A stretch of DNA of 64,000 nt from Apostichopus japonicus (lineage: Eukaryota; Echinodermata; Holothuroidea; Aspidochirotida; Stichopodidae), in NCBI RefSeq assembly GCF_037975245.1, contig NC_092569.1:14776501-14840500 (forward strand). Reading direction: 5' to 3'. Made by a program: the position numbers and the translations under genes. Within the stretch, counting starts at the first letter, position 1, and every line of letters starts with the position of its first letter. Positions 61,201-64,000 of the stretch are shown in pieces. Below the pieces are notes generated by a model that saw nothing but the letters and a program-made list of their open reading frames with translations, did not search any database and had not been told where the DNA came from.

Positions 61201-63380
61201 TACCACAAAGGGGTTTGAGGGTAAGGCTTGTCTCCATGGTAACATCACCAAAATTCTACCCTAACTTGTGTGTTCCATCCTAGTTACTAGCAAGAGCATC
61301 AAGAAACAGATTATTTACTTAGAGATAAAAAATATTGAAACTTTGTGAAATCTTCAGATCTTAGAGAAATAAACTGTATCCGAAAATTATCTCAACATAC
61401 AATCTATGCCTTGGGGTATACTTGTCCTAAGCACCTTTAAGGTTTCAAGGGTCAAGTGTTTTGCACTTCAATAAATACACCAAAGATTGATGAAAAAAAT
61501 TGTAATGTTTTTGGGGGGTTTTTGGTGACAGACAAAATCTATACCTTCACAAACACTGTGTGTACTTATACAATCCAGTTTTGGATTTATTTTTCTTTTG
61601 TTTTATTTCTTTGTCAAAATATTACTTTGAAATTACATTTTTAATTTTTATTCATGAAGGATACTTAACTGTACAATCGTTTATGAAAATCTTTGCTGAT
61701 GGGAATTGATACATAGCTAATTCCATTATTTTTATTTATTAATTTGTATGATTTGTTTGAGGATTTGGAGGAAGTTTTAAACTTTCTTAGTTGTTGGGGA
61801 AGGAGAGGGGGATGGGGGTGGTTGGGGGGGGGGGGATGGTGTAACATAACTTTTAATATAGCATAAAATTACACCCCAAATTTTTTTCTACAGTAGCATC
61901 AATCTCACACTGATAAAATTGAAGAATCGTGTAGGGTCTCCCTTTAACAGCACAGTGCAAGTTAACTATAAAGTACTGTGTTATGCCCAATGCAGTGTGC
62001 TCAATGCTTACTGGAAGGACACTGAAAATCTGTAGGAATGTTCACAGTGCATTCACCAGTATTTTTTTTCTCTCAATCCAAAAACATTTATGTCACTCTT
62101 CACAAAAACCAGAAAATGTCCCCAGAGTTTTTAGATTGAACACAGATGGGTGTGACACATGAAACGATAAAAGTTTGCCCTTAAAGAAAGCAAGACAAAG
62201 AAAGAAGAATAGAAAGTGCATCCTTACTGTACCCCTAACAGTACATGGATGGATGTTTTAGGGTTATTTAATGGACAGTTTTATCACCCTCTGTTCATTC
62301 TTTAAAAGTGATTCCATACAGCTAGTTTTAGGCCATTAAAACTCCCATAATGTCAGTCACTGATAAGAACCTGAGCTTTTGTGTGGACAGTAGTATCGTA
62401 GACAACAAAAAATTCATATCATAAAAATTGATCTCTAAACTTTCATAAAAGTGAGTTACTCCAGATATATGTTTGATGAGACATTTATCACAATGGTCAG
62501 GCCTATCTCTCTCTCTCTATGGTCTCAAGAGTAATGGACCCAGGTTTTGTCTGCTGATGGTAATCGTTACTTTTGACAGCAAACTTTACTGTTTTGGCAA
62601 CACCAATTAAGTTAGTAATGAGAAACATGCCTGGGAAGACATATGAGTGCTAACATAGGATTTGCAGGCACCTACGAATGGAACAAACGGGTGGGGTGGA
62701 AAGGGGCGCACTTAGAGGTGGGACAATGGACCAGGTGTGCAGCTTTGGTAACCAACCTGCATGGGGAAGGGGTAAATGAGACAGGGAATGGGCAAGGTGT
62801 GAGGGAGGGGTACGCCATGGGTACACCTTCATGAAAAAATTATTTCAAAATTAAATTATCCATGGAGTTATCTGCAAATCTGTAAATGGCTTTTGGAGGA
62901 AAATTTCCAAAAATTCTCTAATTCCCAGGATAGGAACAAGTTAAAACTTTTCACAAATTGAACACTAAATTTGCCCGCCTCTTCAAGACATTCCCAAGCG
63001 TGCTGTCATGGCAACCAAAAGAGCAAAGCTTGGCATATGGTAGTAGATCTCCATTTGCAATCCTCATACTCACGTTCGCATTCATTAGAATTATCCAGCG
63101 TGGCCGGTTTCCACCTTTTCTGCACGTAGCCGGGACAACAGGTCTCGCACTCGGTCCCGCAGGTGTTGTGTGAGCAGGTACAGATGAGACGTCCGTCCAG
63201 GCCGGGCGTGTCGCAGGTGTCCGCGTGTCCGTTGCAGACACAACGTCCACCGATGGAGATGTCTTTGATACTGTAGTAGTACTGTGCAGAGGAAACAGAA
63301 AAATCATTTAACTTACTGGTTTAGATATTTACGAGTGACGAGCTTACCTGTCTCCTCACAACCCGCTGTTCCTCATCGCC
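1391..63380 (-). CDS. LAMA5: Laminin subunit alpha, alpha-3/5 class (LAMA5-like), partial, 64 exons
   Basis: Large secreted basement-membrane glycoprotein: the alpha arm of a laminin heterotrimer, whose LG domains bind integrin and dystroglycan-type receptors. I joined 64 exons, each with AG acceptor, GT donor and compatible phase, giving about 2,899 codons without a stop. Domain order is LN tail, LE x11, L4b, LE, L4a, LE, coiled coil, LG1, LG2, part of LG3. L4b plus L4a plus an N-terminal LN is the LAMA3/LAMA5 architecture; LAMA1/2 have two L4a domains instead. The peptide at the LN-LE junction ([14 protein letters not shown]) is the near-invariant laminin alpha motif. Visible length plus the missing ends would give about 3,700 residues, close to vertebrate alpha-5. 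Both gene ends lie outside the window, so no promoter, signal peptide, stop codon or poly(A) site is present. Exon coordinates are given in the domain entries. The assignment is very secure; whether the symbol should be LAMA5 or a pre-duplication LAMA3/5 is not. Confidence 0.96.
2294..3361 (-). CDS. LAMA5: LG2, remaining exons (3 exons)
   Basis: Exons: 3192-3361, 2634-2738, 2294-2411. They continue LG2 from the exon at 6619 (phase 0): [41 protein letters not shown], then [13 protein letters not shown] and IYPNCIA, which supply the conserved LG disulfide pair near the domain end. Donors are GTCAGT (3192), GTAAGT (2634) and GTACGT (2294). The intron between 3361 and 6619 is the longest in the LG region (3,257 bp), and I found no extra exon in it: the frame joins directly. 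Confidence 0.93.
3362..6618 (-). other. Long intron within LG2, mostly unassigned
   Basis: A 3.3-kb intron between the LG2 exons at 6619 and 3192. It is mostly AT-rich unique sequence without convincing coding frames. It contains a G10 run near 3895, an A16 run near 4070, and the pyrimidine minisatellite at 5871-6175. Confidence 0.6.
5871..6175. repeat. CCCCTATCTTCC-type pyrimidine minisatellite
   Basis: About 18 degenerate copies of a 16-18 bp unit (CCCCTCCCCTATCTT). The plus strand is almost pure pyrimidine; the transcribed sense (minus) reads GATAGGGGAGGGG repeatedly. All three plus-strand frames are open because the units lack stops, so the apparent proline/leucine-rich proteins here are not genes. 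Confidence 0.9.
6619..11720 (-). CDS. LAMA5: LG1 and start of LG2 (5 exons)
   Basis: Laminin G-like beta-sandwich. Exons: 11562-11720, 9803-9933, 9009-9153, 7394-7515, 6619-6793. The end of the rod runs straight into LG1 ([11 protein letters not shown] ... [13 protein letters not shown]). Typical LG strands follow: [29 protein letters not shown], then [11 protein letters not shown]. The 6619 exon crosses into LG2, whose first strand is [20 protein letters not shown]1-LG3 carry the main integrin-binding face of laminin alpha chains. Intron surroundings are the most repeat-laden in the gene: a hAT-like element ends 22 bp from the LG1 acceptor, and a minisatellite built on the next acceptor fills 9934-11080. 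Confidence 0.94.
7848..7887. repeat. (GGCTA)n microsatellite
   Basis: About eight copies of GGCTA in the intron between the exons at 9009 and 7515. Confidence 0.85.
8341..9008. repeat. Tandem repeat carrying copies of an exon end and its donor
   Basis: Diverged units (about 160-170 bp) starting from the 3' end of the LG1 exon 9009-9153. The exon tail plus donor (GAACTCAC|TGTATAGTTTTC on the plus strand) recurs at about 8851, with one base lost so the GT donor is gone, and at 8519, with GTGAGT intact. The linked text CCTAATAAACAAATGCGAGC recurs near 8345, 8555 and 8889. A MITE copy (8635-8792) sits inside the array. Confidence 0.85.
8635..8792 (+). mobile_element. MITE, CAGGGATGAGC family, copy 1
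   Basis: A 158-bp element closely matching the copies at 14645 and 45706 (shared core GTATAGGCTCCAGTTTGTGT). The ends are imperfect inverted repeats, GATGAG near the left end and CTCATTCCTG at the right. GGGGTG flanks both sides, a possible imperfect target duplication. Confidence 0.7.
9934..11085. repeat. GAGAACAGCATCCTA minisatellite seeded from a splice acceptor
   Basis: About 1.15 kb of 17-24 bp units such as AGAACAGCATCCTACAAATG and AGAACAGCATCCTAAACATG. It abuts the LG1 exon 9803-9933: the real acceptor reads CATC|CTAAAAGAGAGAACAGC on the plus strand, and the array repeats CATC|CTAAACATGAGAACAGC. At least nine units keep CATCCTAAA and many more have CATCCTACA, all giving TTTAG|GATG or TGTAG|GATG in the transcribed sense. 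Confidence 0.9.
11743..12471. mobile_element. Non-autonomous hAT-like DNA transposon
   Basis: A 729-bp segment bounded by perfect 13-bp inverted repeats: CAGGGATGTAAGT at 11743 and ACTTACATCCCTG ending at 12471. CAGGG termini are typical of hAT elements. No transposase frame is present. Inside are a ~75-bp duplication (11811 and 11889, AACACATCCTA...GTTAGGCTAGC) and two ~50-bp copies with the palindrome TTTCCGTAAAAATACGGAA near the right end. I see no clean 8-bp target duplication, so the insertion is probably old. The left end is 22 bp from the LG1 splice acceptor. Confidence 0.75.
12545..13375. repeat. CTAATCAGATTAACTGATTTCAT tandem array
   Basis: About 830 bp of 24-26 bp units with a higher-order pattern: a ~113-bp block containing TTTCCTTTACTAAGATCAACTG recurs at least five times. 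It lies in the intron between the last coiled-coil exon and LG1. The units are rich in ATCAG/CTGAT and locally self-complementary. Confidence 0.88.
13798..24309 (-). CDS. LAMA5: Coiled-coil rod, domains II and I (13 exons)
   Basis: Long-arm heptad rod that assembles with the beta and gamma chains. Exons: 24158-24309, 23238-23348, 22480-22591, 21449-21601, 20366-20553, 19446-19562, 18929-19086, 18180-18318, 17147-17237, 16532-16648, 16248-16331, 14835-15023, 13798-13952. It opens with [16 protein letters not shown]; the paired cysteines are the usual interchain disulfide site at the head of the rod. The rest is Ala/Leu/Glu/Lys-rich with no Pro over long stretches and recurrent sequons (NNT, NAS, NVS, NLT). 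An LRE tripeptide occurs in the last exon. Donors are weaker than elsewhere: GTTTGT at 14835, GTTAGT at 22480, GTACGT at 18180. The cysteine-rich exon 16248-16331 is described separately. Confidence 0.92.
14645..14804 (+). mobile_element. MITE, CAGGGATGAGC family, copy 2
   Basis: A 160-bp element starting CAGGGATGAGCCTGG and ending GCTCATGCCTG, so the ends are inverted repeats (CAGG-G/C-ATGAGC). It is about 85-90% alike to the copy at 45706 by eye. It lies in the intron upstream of the coiled-coil exon at 13952. Confidence 0.78.
15541..16247. repeat. ~176-bp tandem repeat ending at a splice donor
   Basis: Four units with boundaries at 15541, 15717, 15894, 16066 and 16248. Each contains TTGCTGCTGTC, GTTAATCATTCAA, GGGACGCTTGAGAATAAATC, and ends AATATTCAAAG(T/C)GATGATCTCACC. 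The last unit ends exactly at the donor of the cysteine-rich exon 16248-16331, so three earlier copies carry the same GTGAGATCATC donor-like sequence in the transcribed sense. The first boundary (AAAATCACC) has a degraded one. Confidence 0.9.
16248..16331 (-). CDS. LAMA5: Cysteine-rich, LE-like mini-exon inside the coiled coil
   Basis: An 84-nt exon, phase 1 on both sides, encoding about 28 residues with four cysteines, including [15 protein letters not shown]. The CKPGFVGxNCD core is that of an EGF / laminin-EGF second half, unlike the helical exons on either side. The acceptor (pyrimidine-rich, CTGTAG) and the donor (GTGAGA) are both good. Skipping it leaves the frame open (exon 16532-16648 to 14835-15023, both phase 1), so it could be a cassette exon. 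The donor-adjacent intron is a four-copy tandem repeat of about 176 bp. I do not recall an EGF-like insert here in laminin alpha chains; beta chains have an unrelated cysteine-rich insert in their rods. Confidence 0.72.
16735..16850. repeat. GGGGA homopurine tract
   Basis: About 115 bp of GGGGA/GGGGGA units on the plus strand, giving an uninterrupted C/T-rich stretch in the transcript. Apparent Pro/Ser-rich frames on the minus strand come from this repeat. Confidence 0.9.
19254..19289. repeat. Poly-T run (T36)
   Basis: Thirty-six consecutive T on the plus strand, in the intron between the coiled-coil exons at 19562 and 18929. It would read as poly-A in the transcript, but no retro-element body is recognisable beside it. 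Confidence 0.9.
19383..19466. repeat. 45-bp duplication of an exon end with its donor
   Basis: GCATACCTACATACATAC|CTGCACAGCAAC occurs at 19383 and again at 19428, 45 bp apart and nearly identical over about 39 bp. The second copy is the real 3' end of exon 19446-19562 with donor GTATGT. The first copy, with boundary at 19401, is an identical decoy donor downstream. Confidence 0.88.
19645..19805. repeat. 86-bp imperfect tandem duplication in intron
   Basis: TGCCTGCCCAATTAAAGAG starts at about 19645 and 19731, followed in both copies by GCTGCAACAT, TTCTGTCT-like text and GACTGGATACCTTC. No gene is seen here. Confidence 0.75.
20058..20410. repeat. ~155-bp tandem repeat including an exon end and donor
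   Basis: The 3' end of exon 20366-20553 with its donor (CTTAC|CCTCAAGTCCGAGGAG) is repeated 155 bp downstream as CTTAC|CCTTAAGTCCGAGCTG with boundary 20211. The linked intron text GCATGCATATGA(C/A)TAGGATCCAA recurs at 20118 and 20274. The copy still reads as a good donor (GTAAGA). Confidence 0.88.
21965..22355. mobile_element. hAT-type MITE with perfect 8-bp target duplication
   Basis: A 391-bp element starting CAGTGGTGGAACTAGGGG and ending CTCCGCCACTG, the common CAGTGGCGGA-type hAT terminus. It is flanked by a perfect 8-bp direct repeat AATTTAAC (21957-21964 and 22356-22363), the hAT target-site length. It has no coding capacity. It sits in the coiled-coil intron between 21602 and 22479. 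A G10 run with a following CCACCCCC lies near the right end. Confidence 0.9.
23625..23790 (+). mobile_element. tRNA-related SINE fragment (5' part)
   Basis: Contains a Pol III B-box-like GGTTCGATTCC at 23659 and the body GTGTCCTTGGGCAAGATGCTTTATC, followed by GGGTTAAATGGGTACCTGTGAGGTAACTTGTCAT. The last part is shared with the 3' fragment at 41710. The A box and the 3' tail are missing or decayed. Confidence 0.7.
25009..30832 (-). CDS. LAMA5: LE block C-terminal to L4a (7 exons)
   Basis: Exons: 30719-30832, 29639-29766, 29016-29099, 28220-28434, 26961-27061, 25578-25758, 25009-25137. These are laminin EGF-like modules such as [34 protein letters not shown] and [17 protein letters not shown]. 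The block ends with FILTDAGCL followed by the coiled-coil start CDDCV. The exon at 28220-28434 is one of the longest (215 nt), with one and a half modules rich in CxxC. N-glycosylation sequons include NHT, NGT and NST. Large tandem arrays sit in the introns at 25165-25390, 25784-26763 and 27165-27505. Confidence 0.94.
25165..25390. repeat. AAAACATAGATAAAACATACATT array
   Basis: About ten copies of an 11-22 bp AT-rich unit next to the LE exon at 25137. Confidence 0.88.
25391..25540. repeat. ~52-bp tandem repeat, three copies
   Basis: GGACTGATTTGGGTCAGG-A-GGGAGGGTTGGGATTGGTGGGT repeated three times with the last copy decayed, just before the LE exon at 25578. Confidence 0.82.
25784..26763. repeat. 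38-bp minisatellite, about 26 copies
   Basis: The unit contains TATTTCTATGTGTCTG, TCCCTCTTGC and ATATTTATCCTG (38 bp). The left-most four copies vary (TTTTTC, TTCTTTG, TTGTATG). The rest are nearly identical, with one recurring C/T difference (CCTCTTGC or CCTCCTGC). The unit has no stop and is not a multiple of three, so three frames of about 340 codons stay open in parallel. This is repeat behaviour, not coding. Confidence 0.95.
27165..27505. repeat. 25-bp minisatellite, about 13 copies
   Basis: Unit CAGGGGCCCCTATCATGTCG plus TTGCT/TTCCT, 25 bp, starting next to the LE exon at 27061. Copies differ by single substitutions. All three plus-strand frames are open for about 100-130 codons as a by-product. 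Confidence 0.94.
27764..28012. mobile_element. MITE-like element with ~28-bp inverted ends
   Basis: The left end TAATTTTTATTCCTAGGACG continues AATAAGGG. The right end (27984-28012) is its reverse complement with about two mismatches; the 17-bp core CCTAGGACGAATAAGGG is perfect. 249 bp in total with no coding frame. The ends could be TA-flanked, but I cannot settle the target duplication. Confidence 0.75.
28560..28620. repeat. (TAA)n microsatellite
   Basis: About twenty TAA units with interruptions, flanked by short copies of CATAGGTTTACTTA on both sides. Confidence 0.9.
30116..30174. repeat. 29-bp direct duplication
   Basis: ACATTAGAGGTAACAATTAA followed by AACCACGTA, twice in tandem in an intron otherwise without features. 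Confidence 0.85.
30640..30718 (+). mobile_element. Retro-element 3' tail fragment
   Basis: GTAAAGTGCTCTTGAAC ... GAGCACTATATAAATTTGG followed by (TAA)n. It resembles the 3' tail of the LINE fragment at 36860 and of the SINE at 41890. It ends directly against the LE exon at 30719. Confidence 0.6.
31005..31121. mobile_element. Foldback (hairpin) element
   Basis: AAAAGTAAGTTGGCC at the left and GGCCAACTTACTTTT at the right. The arms continue inward through GACGTTTTGATCCTAGCAGG / GCTGCTAGGATCGAAACGTT and AAGAAGATC/GATCTTCTTC-type text to an A-rich loop near 31062. The ~52-bp arms are almost fully complementary. A half-copy of the same family (GACAAAGATCCTGCTAGGAT) lies at 26822. Confidence 0.85.
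31306..34222 (-). CDS. LAMA5: L4a / laminin IV type A domain (5 exons)
   Basis: Exons: 34070-34222, 33693-33794, 32990-33073, 31939-32060, 31306-31414. The first four are in family order: [12 protein letters not shown], then [12 protein letters not shown], a middle strand, then [21 protein letters not shown], a hallmark of the laminin B/IV-A fold. The last exon finishes the domain and resumes an LE module with [14 protein letters not shown]. Phases are 0,0,0,0,2,0. Role: a globular spacer in the short arm. Introns here carry a foldback element (31005-31121), G21 (33396-33416) and a three-copy tandem repeat (34300-34545). Confidence 0.94.
32687..32800. repeat. Partial copy of the GCAAGGAA-hairpin repeat family
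   Basis: CGCACGCACAAGCACACAC...TTTGCCTTAGGCAAGGAATCAATAAA matches the right end of the large repeat ending at 51161 and a fragment at 46921-46938 (TTTGGCAAGGAATCAATAAA). Confidence 0.6.
33396..33416. repeat. Poly-G run (G21)
   Basis: Twenty-one consecutive G on the plus strand. Similar long G/C runs occur at 1357, 3895, 5512, 37915 and 61826. Confidence 0.9.
34300..34545. repeat. ~80-bp tandem repeat, three copies
   Basis: Each copy has GACAGGGTC(C/T)GTGGAACAGA, CATCTCTCCC, CAGACACACTTGTGTCACTC and a C-rich stretch. CACACTTGTGTC is a short palindrome in every unit. Confidence 0.88.
35343..37808 (-). CDS. LAMA5: LE block between L4b and L4a (5 exons)
   Basis: Exons: 37600-37808, 37135-37265, 36900-36967, 35997-36141, 35343-35483. 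Four laminin EGF-like modules are complete (for example [17 protein letters not shown] and [17 protein letters not shown]). The last exon starts a module ([19 protein letters not shown]) that is interrupted by the L4a domain, as in all L4a-bearing laminins. The 35343 donor is GTAAGC. Coding potential seems to run on past it to about 35216, but the splice to VEFREEW at 34222 is in phase and matches the family. Between the 35997 and 36900 exons lies a LINE 3' fragment on the opposite strand. Confidence 0.92.
36395..36860 (+). pseudogene. 5'-truncated LINE, end of reverse transcriptase plus 3' tail
   Basis: The frame 36395-36688 encodes [20 protein letters not shown] ... [10 protein letters not shown] ... 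SYGERSFQY ... [11 protein letters not shown], the widely conserved C-terminal region of CR1/L2-type non-LTR reverse transcriptases (normally KALHGLAPxYL ... YGxRAF ... LWNxLP). It is followed by a stop and a 3' region ending GCGCTATATAAGAATGTTTA and TTATTATTATT, a typical tail. The RT core and endonuclease are absent, so it is a dead fragment. It sits antisense to the laminin gene in the intron between 36142 and 36899. Confidence 0.85.
38197..38660. repeat. ~100-bp tandem repeat built on an L4b exon end and donor
   Basis: The end of exon 38611-38726 with its donor (CTTAC|TTGATATAATACTC, GATGAATTCTCCAGCTCT) recurs with boundaries at 38510, 38422, 38309 and 38202, each followed by CTCATTATTA-like and CCAGCTCTA-like exon text. 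The copies at 38510 and 38309 keep GTAAGT; those at 38422 and 38202 have lost it (GTTATT, GTTAAA). Confidence 0.88.
38611..47743 (-). CDS. LAMA5: L4b domain (alpha-3/5-specific globule), 12 exons
   Basis: Globular domain found only in LAMA3/5-type chains. Exons: 47587-47743, 47120-47246, 46093-46238, 45123-45217, 44652-44823, 43637-43797, 42599-42710, 41917-42002, 40383-40521, 39506-39632, 38979-39127, 38611-38726. Diagnostic stretches are the start ([22 protein letters not shown]), FVLNPGEW followed by [13 protein letters not shown], and in the second half [15 protein letters not shown] and [11 protein letters not shown] ... ITYC. The [13 protein letters not shown] exon (45123-45217) is easily missed because its 3' half alone looks like a 41-nt exon. 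The two halves share a repeated pattern (beta-rich stretch, then DYxLxxP), suggesting an internally duplicated fold. Joins keep frame throughout (phases 2,0,1,0,2,0,2,0,2,0,1,0,2). Confidence 0.93.
40718..41440. repeat. Inverted repeat pair, ~85-bp arms
   Basis: The left arm, about 40718-40802 (TTTTCCACTGCTTTAAACCA ... GTCCTCTCATGTCCAGCTTC AAAGCACTC), matches the reverse complement of about 41350-41440 (AGTGCTTTGAAGCATGATAT TAGAGGACAG). Further related pieces (GAGCACTCGTAGTGTCAGTA) lie at 41296, and CTTTATCTGAT/ATCAGATAAAG pair at 40965 and 41340. Confidence 0.65.
41700..41890 (+). mobile_element. SINE fragment (3' part)
   Basis: AAATGGGTACCTGTGAGGTA at 41711 continues the text of the fragment at 23740, then runs through TAAATAACGTCTGTAAAGCG and CTTTGAGACC to AAAGCGCTATATAAA and (TTA)n. 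The tail resembles that of the LINE at 36395-36860. It lies just left of the L4b exon 41917-42002. Confidence 0.72.
42890..43022. repeat. ~52-bp tandem repeat, three copies
   Basis: CATTTAGTTAGTT-T-TAGGTAAGTG-TCA-AGGGGTACACA repeated in the L4b intron. Confidence 0.82.
45706..45868 (+). mobile_element. MITE, CAGGGATGAGC family, copy 3
   Basis: 163 bp, starting CAGGGATGACCCCGGGG and ending GCTCATGCCTG, with the same core as the copies at 8635 and 14645 (TTGCAAAAATTGCGGTATAG). Flanks TTCTTATC and CTTGTCAA may be a degenerate target duplication. Confidence 0.76.
47744..51276 (-). other. Long intron between LE11 and L4b, filled by a large repeat
   Basis: The left third (47744-48515) is AT-rich and unassigned. 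The remainder is the repeat described at 48516-51161. No extra exon is needed: LE11 (phase 2) joins the L4b start in frame. Confidence 0.7.
48516..51161. repeat. ~2.6-kb repeat element of ~400-bp units rich in AGGTCA/TGACCT
   Basis: Bounded by GGTTCCTTGCTT at about 48519 and AAGCAAGGAACC ending at about 51161, an inverted pair. Inside are at least five diverged units. Each has TTGACCTTTGGTGACCT, CATGACCGTTAAGTTTGAAA, CTATACCATTTGCAAC, AACTTTGACCTCATATAACT and CAACCCATTGACATTTATGA. The right end has (CA)n and a short hairpin. There is no long coding frame. Related ends occur at 32780 and 46921. Confidence 0.75.
51277..63281 (-). CDS. LAMA5: N-terminal laminin EGF-like repeats LE1-LE11 (11 exons)
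   Basis: Short-arm rod of laminin EGF-like modules. Exons: 63074-63281, 59072-59281, 57642-57776, 57022-57159, 56184-56321, 54864-55001, 54517-54651, 53567-53778, 52900-53052, 52093-52198, 51277-51376. The first carries the end of LN and LE1; LE2 contains [12 protein letters not shown]3 to LE7 are one exon each, of 135-138 nt and all phase 1-1, the classic EGF exon design. From LE8 on, exons split modules at phase 0. Eight-cysteine patterns of the form CxC..G..C...G.C.CK...G..C..C..GY/FYxxP.C are plain in each. The eleventh module is cut short after RTCKV, where L4b begins, as in vertebrate alpha-5. Several NxT/S sites (NTT, NGT, NST) are likely glycosylated. Confidence 0.95.
54058..54560. 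repeat. Tandem copies of an LE7 exon end and donor
   Basis: The end of exon 54517-54651 with its donor (ATTCGATCATAC|CTAAGCATTCTGGGTATCTG) recurs 154 bp away as ATTCGTTCATAC|CTAAGAATTCTGGGTATCTG with boundary 54363. Linked intron text (CACATCATTGG, AAGCTCNTCAAAACTCA, GNTGATAAATGTT) recurs at about 54070 and 54391. The copy keeps a good GTATGA donor. Confidence 0.88.
55580..56200. repeat. ~280-320 bp tandem repeat including an LE5 exon end and donor
   Basis: GACTCAC|CTTCACACC at the real boundary of exon 56184-56321 recurs at 55866, and a degraded copy (TATTAC|CTTGGAC) lies at about 55590. The intervening intron text also repeats: GAATTGTAATAATTTTGTCA at about 55714 and 55957, and CGTTTCCTCTAGACTCC/TGTTTCCTCTAGACTCC. 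Confidence 0.86.
57850..58090 (-). mobile_element. tRNA-derived SINE
   Basis: On the minus strand a tRNA-like head has A box TAGCTCAATAG (58076-58086) and B box GAGTTCGAGTC (58032-58042), followed by a ~170-bp body and an (ATAC)n tail next to 57852. The A-B spacing is right for a Pol III promoter. The body holds a CTTGCGA...TCGCAAG hairpin. The sequence downstream of the head does not fold as an intact tRNA, so I call it a SINE, not a tRNA gene. Confidence 0.8.
59260..59446. repeat. 150-bp duplication of an LE2 exon start and acceptor
   Basis: ATGACCATGACAGTTGCAAG|CTAAACGGAA at the real acceptor of exon 59072-59281 recurs as ATGACCCTGACAGTTGCGTG|CTAAAAGGAA with boundary 59431/59432. The copy lies upstream in transcript order and still ends in TAG, but no continuing exon follows. 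Confidence 0.82.
59447..63073 (-). other. Long intron between LE1 and LE2, unassigned
   Basis: About 3.6 kb with no convincing exon on either strand. It has a purine run near 59885, a duplicated AGAGGTCAAAG motif at 60623-60667, and G/C runs near 61820. Short open frames (for example 60830-61174) have no recognisable family. Confidence 0.55.
63348..63380 (-). CDS. LAMA5: 33-nt microexon, end of LN domain
   Basis: Eleven codons reading [11 protein letters not shown], phase 0 on both sides, joining directly to [12 protein letters not shown] of the next exon at 63281. Vertebrate alpha-5 has a similar Arg-Arg stretch immediately before YYYSIKD. The acceptor is a pyrimidine-rich tract ending CTAG and the donor is GTAAGC. 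An in-frame TAG lies just upstream of the acceptor, which fixes the exon start. The remaining LN exons lie to the right of the window; I see none in 63381-64000. Confidence 0.75.
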
Positions 63381-64000
63381 CTAGCCTCGGCAAGGAGGAG
63401 GAGTTGCCTTCACGCCTTTTCTACAAAGAGGAACCACATACGGACTGGTAAGCAGACAGGGAAGCGAGGAGCAAAGCAAATTTGGGTAAATTGGATCGAA
63501 TCCTTCATTTATCTTGAACTAGTTCCTCCTTTTCATTTTTTGATGAGATTTTTAAAATCTGATCTCAATGTGGTTATGTTTTTAAGCCAGTGTCTCCAAC
63601 CAAGCACCAAAAAATGAAATTAAAATTAAAATTTTGTAAATCAATTTTTAACATAATCTCGGGTTCCAAGTTCCAACCATCGTTTAGATATATCTACAGT
63701 GCTAACCTATTCAAATTTTCCCTTTCCTCATTTCTTCCCCCCCTCCTTACCCCCACATCATCCCCACCCCAAATGTTTCTTATTTCTTTTTATTTCTTTT
63801 TTTGGTGTTATTATGTTCTTTTTATACTCTTTTAGCAATAACTGTTTGGAAATATATATTTATAATATATCTCAAGAAAACTAACTGTGGAGTATATACG
63901 AAAAAAGTTTAAATGATGCAGGAAATGATGAAGGACATTTTAGCAAACATGATGGCACATTTTACTCATACTTGTCATCCTGGTAACTGGATGCAAACTT
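63381..64000 (-). other. Intron within the LN coding region, nothing found
   Basis: AT-rich intron upstream of the 33-nt exon. Earlier LN exons must lie further right; I see no LN-like peptide here. Confidence 0.55.

Overview
The window is one stretch of eukaryotic, intron-rich DNA carrying most of a single gene on the minus strand: a laminin alpha chain of the alpha-3/5 class (LAMA5-like). I traced 64 coding exons from 63380 down to 1391. They join in one continuous reading frame of about 8.7 kb (about 2,900 codons), and each junction was checked for acceptor AG, donor GT and matching codon phase. Most of the N-terminal LN domain lies beyond the right edge. The end of LG3 and all of LG4-LG5 lie beyond the left edge.

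Domain order in transcription direction (right to left): LN tail and eleven laminin EGF-like (LE) modules (63380-51277); an L4b domain, the mark of alpha-3/5 chains (47743-38611); a second LE block (37808-35343); an L4a / laminin IV type A domain (34222-31939, ending in the 31306-31414 exon); a third LE block (31414-25009); a coiled-coil rod (24309-13798) with an unexpected short cysteine-rich exon (16248-16331); and LG1, LG2 and the start of LG3 (11720-1391). The product would be secreted, would join a beta and a gamma chain through the coiled coil, and would sit in basement membrane.

The host looks like a non-vertebrate deuterostome: a single LAMA3/5-type gene, about 1 kb average introns, and marine-invertebrate-style SINE, LINE and hAT-like elements. 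An echinoderm is my best guess, but the sequence does not prove it.

The introns are the unusual part. Many hold tandem repeats whose unit is built from an exon edge plus its own splice site. Seven are donor-side (exons starting at 56184, 54517, 38611, 20366, 19446, 16248 and 9009) and two are acceptor-side (exons ending at 59281 and 9933). They leave rows of decoy splice sites next to the real ones. Other introns carry a hAT-like MITE with a perfect 8-bp target duplication, a 729-bp element with 13-bp inverted ends lying 22 bp from the LG1 splice acceptor, a three-copy MITE family, a perfect-looking foldback, a tRNA-derived SINE, a LINE reverse-transcriptase tail, 38-bp and 25-bp variable-number repeats, and a 2.6-kb repeat rich in AGGTCA nuclear-receptor half-sites. 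No other protein-coding gene, tRNA, rRNA or CRISPR array is supported.
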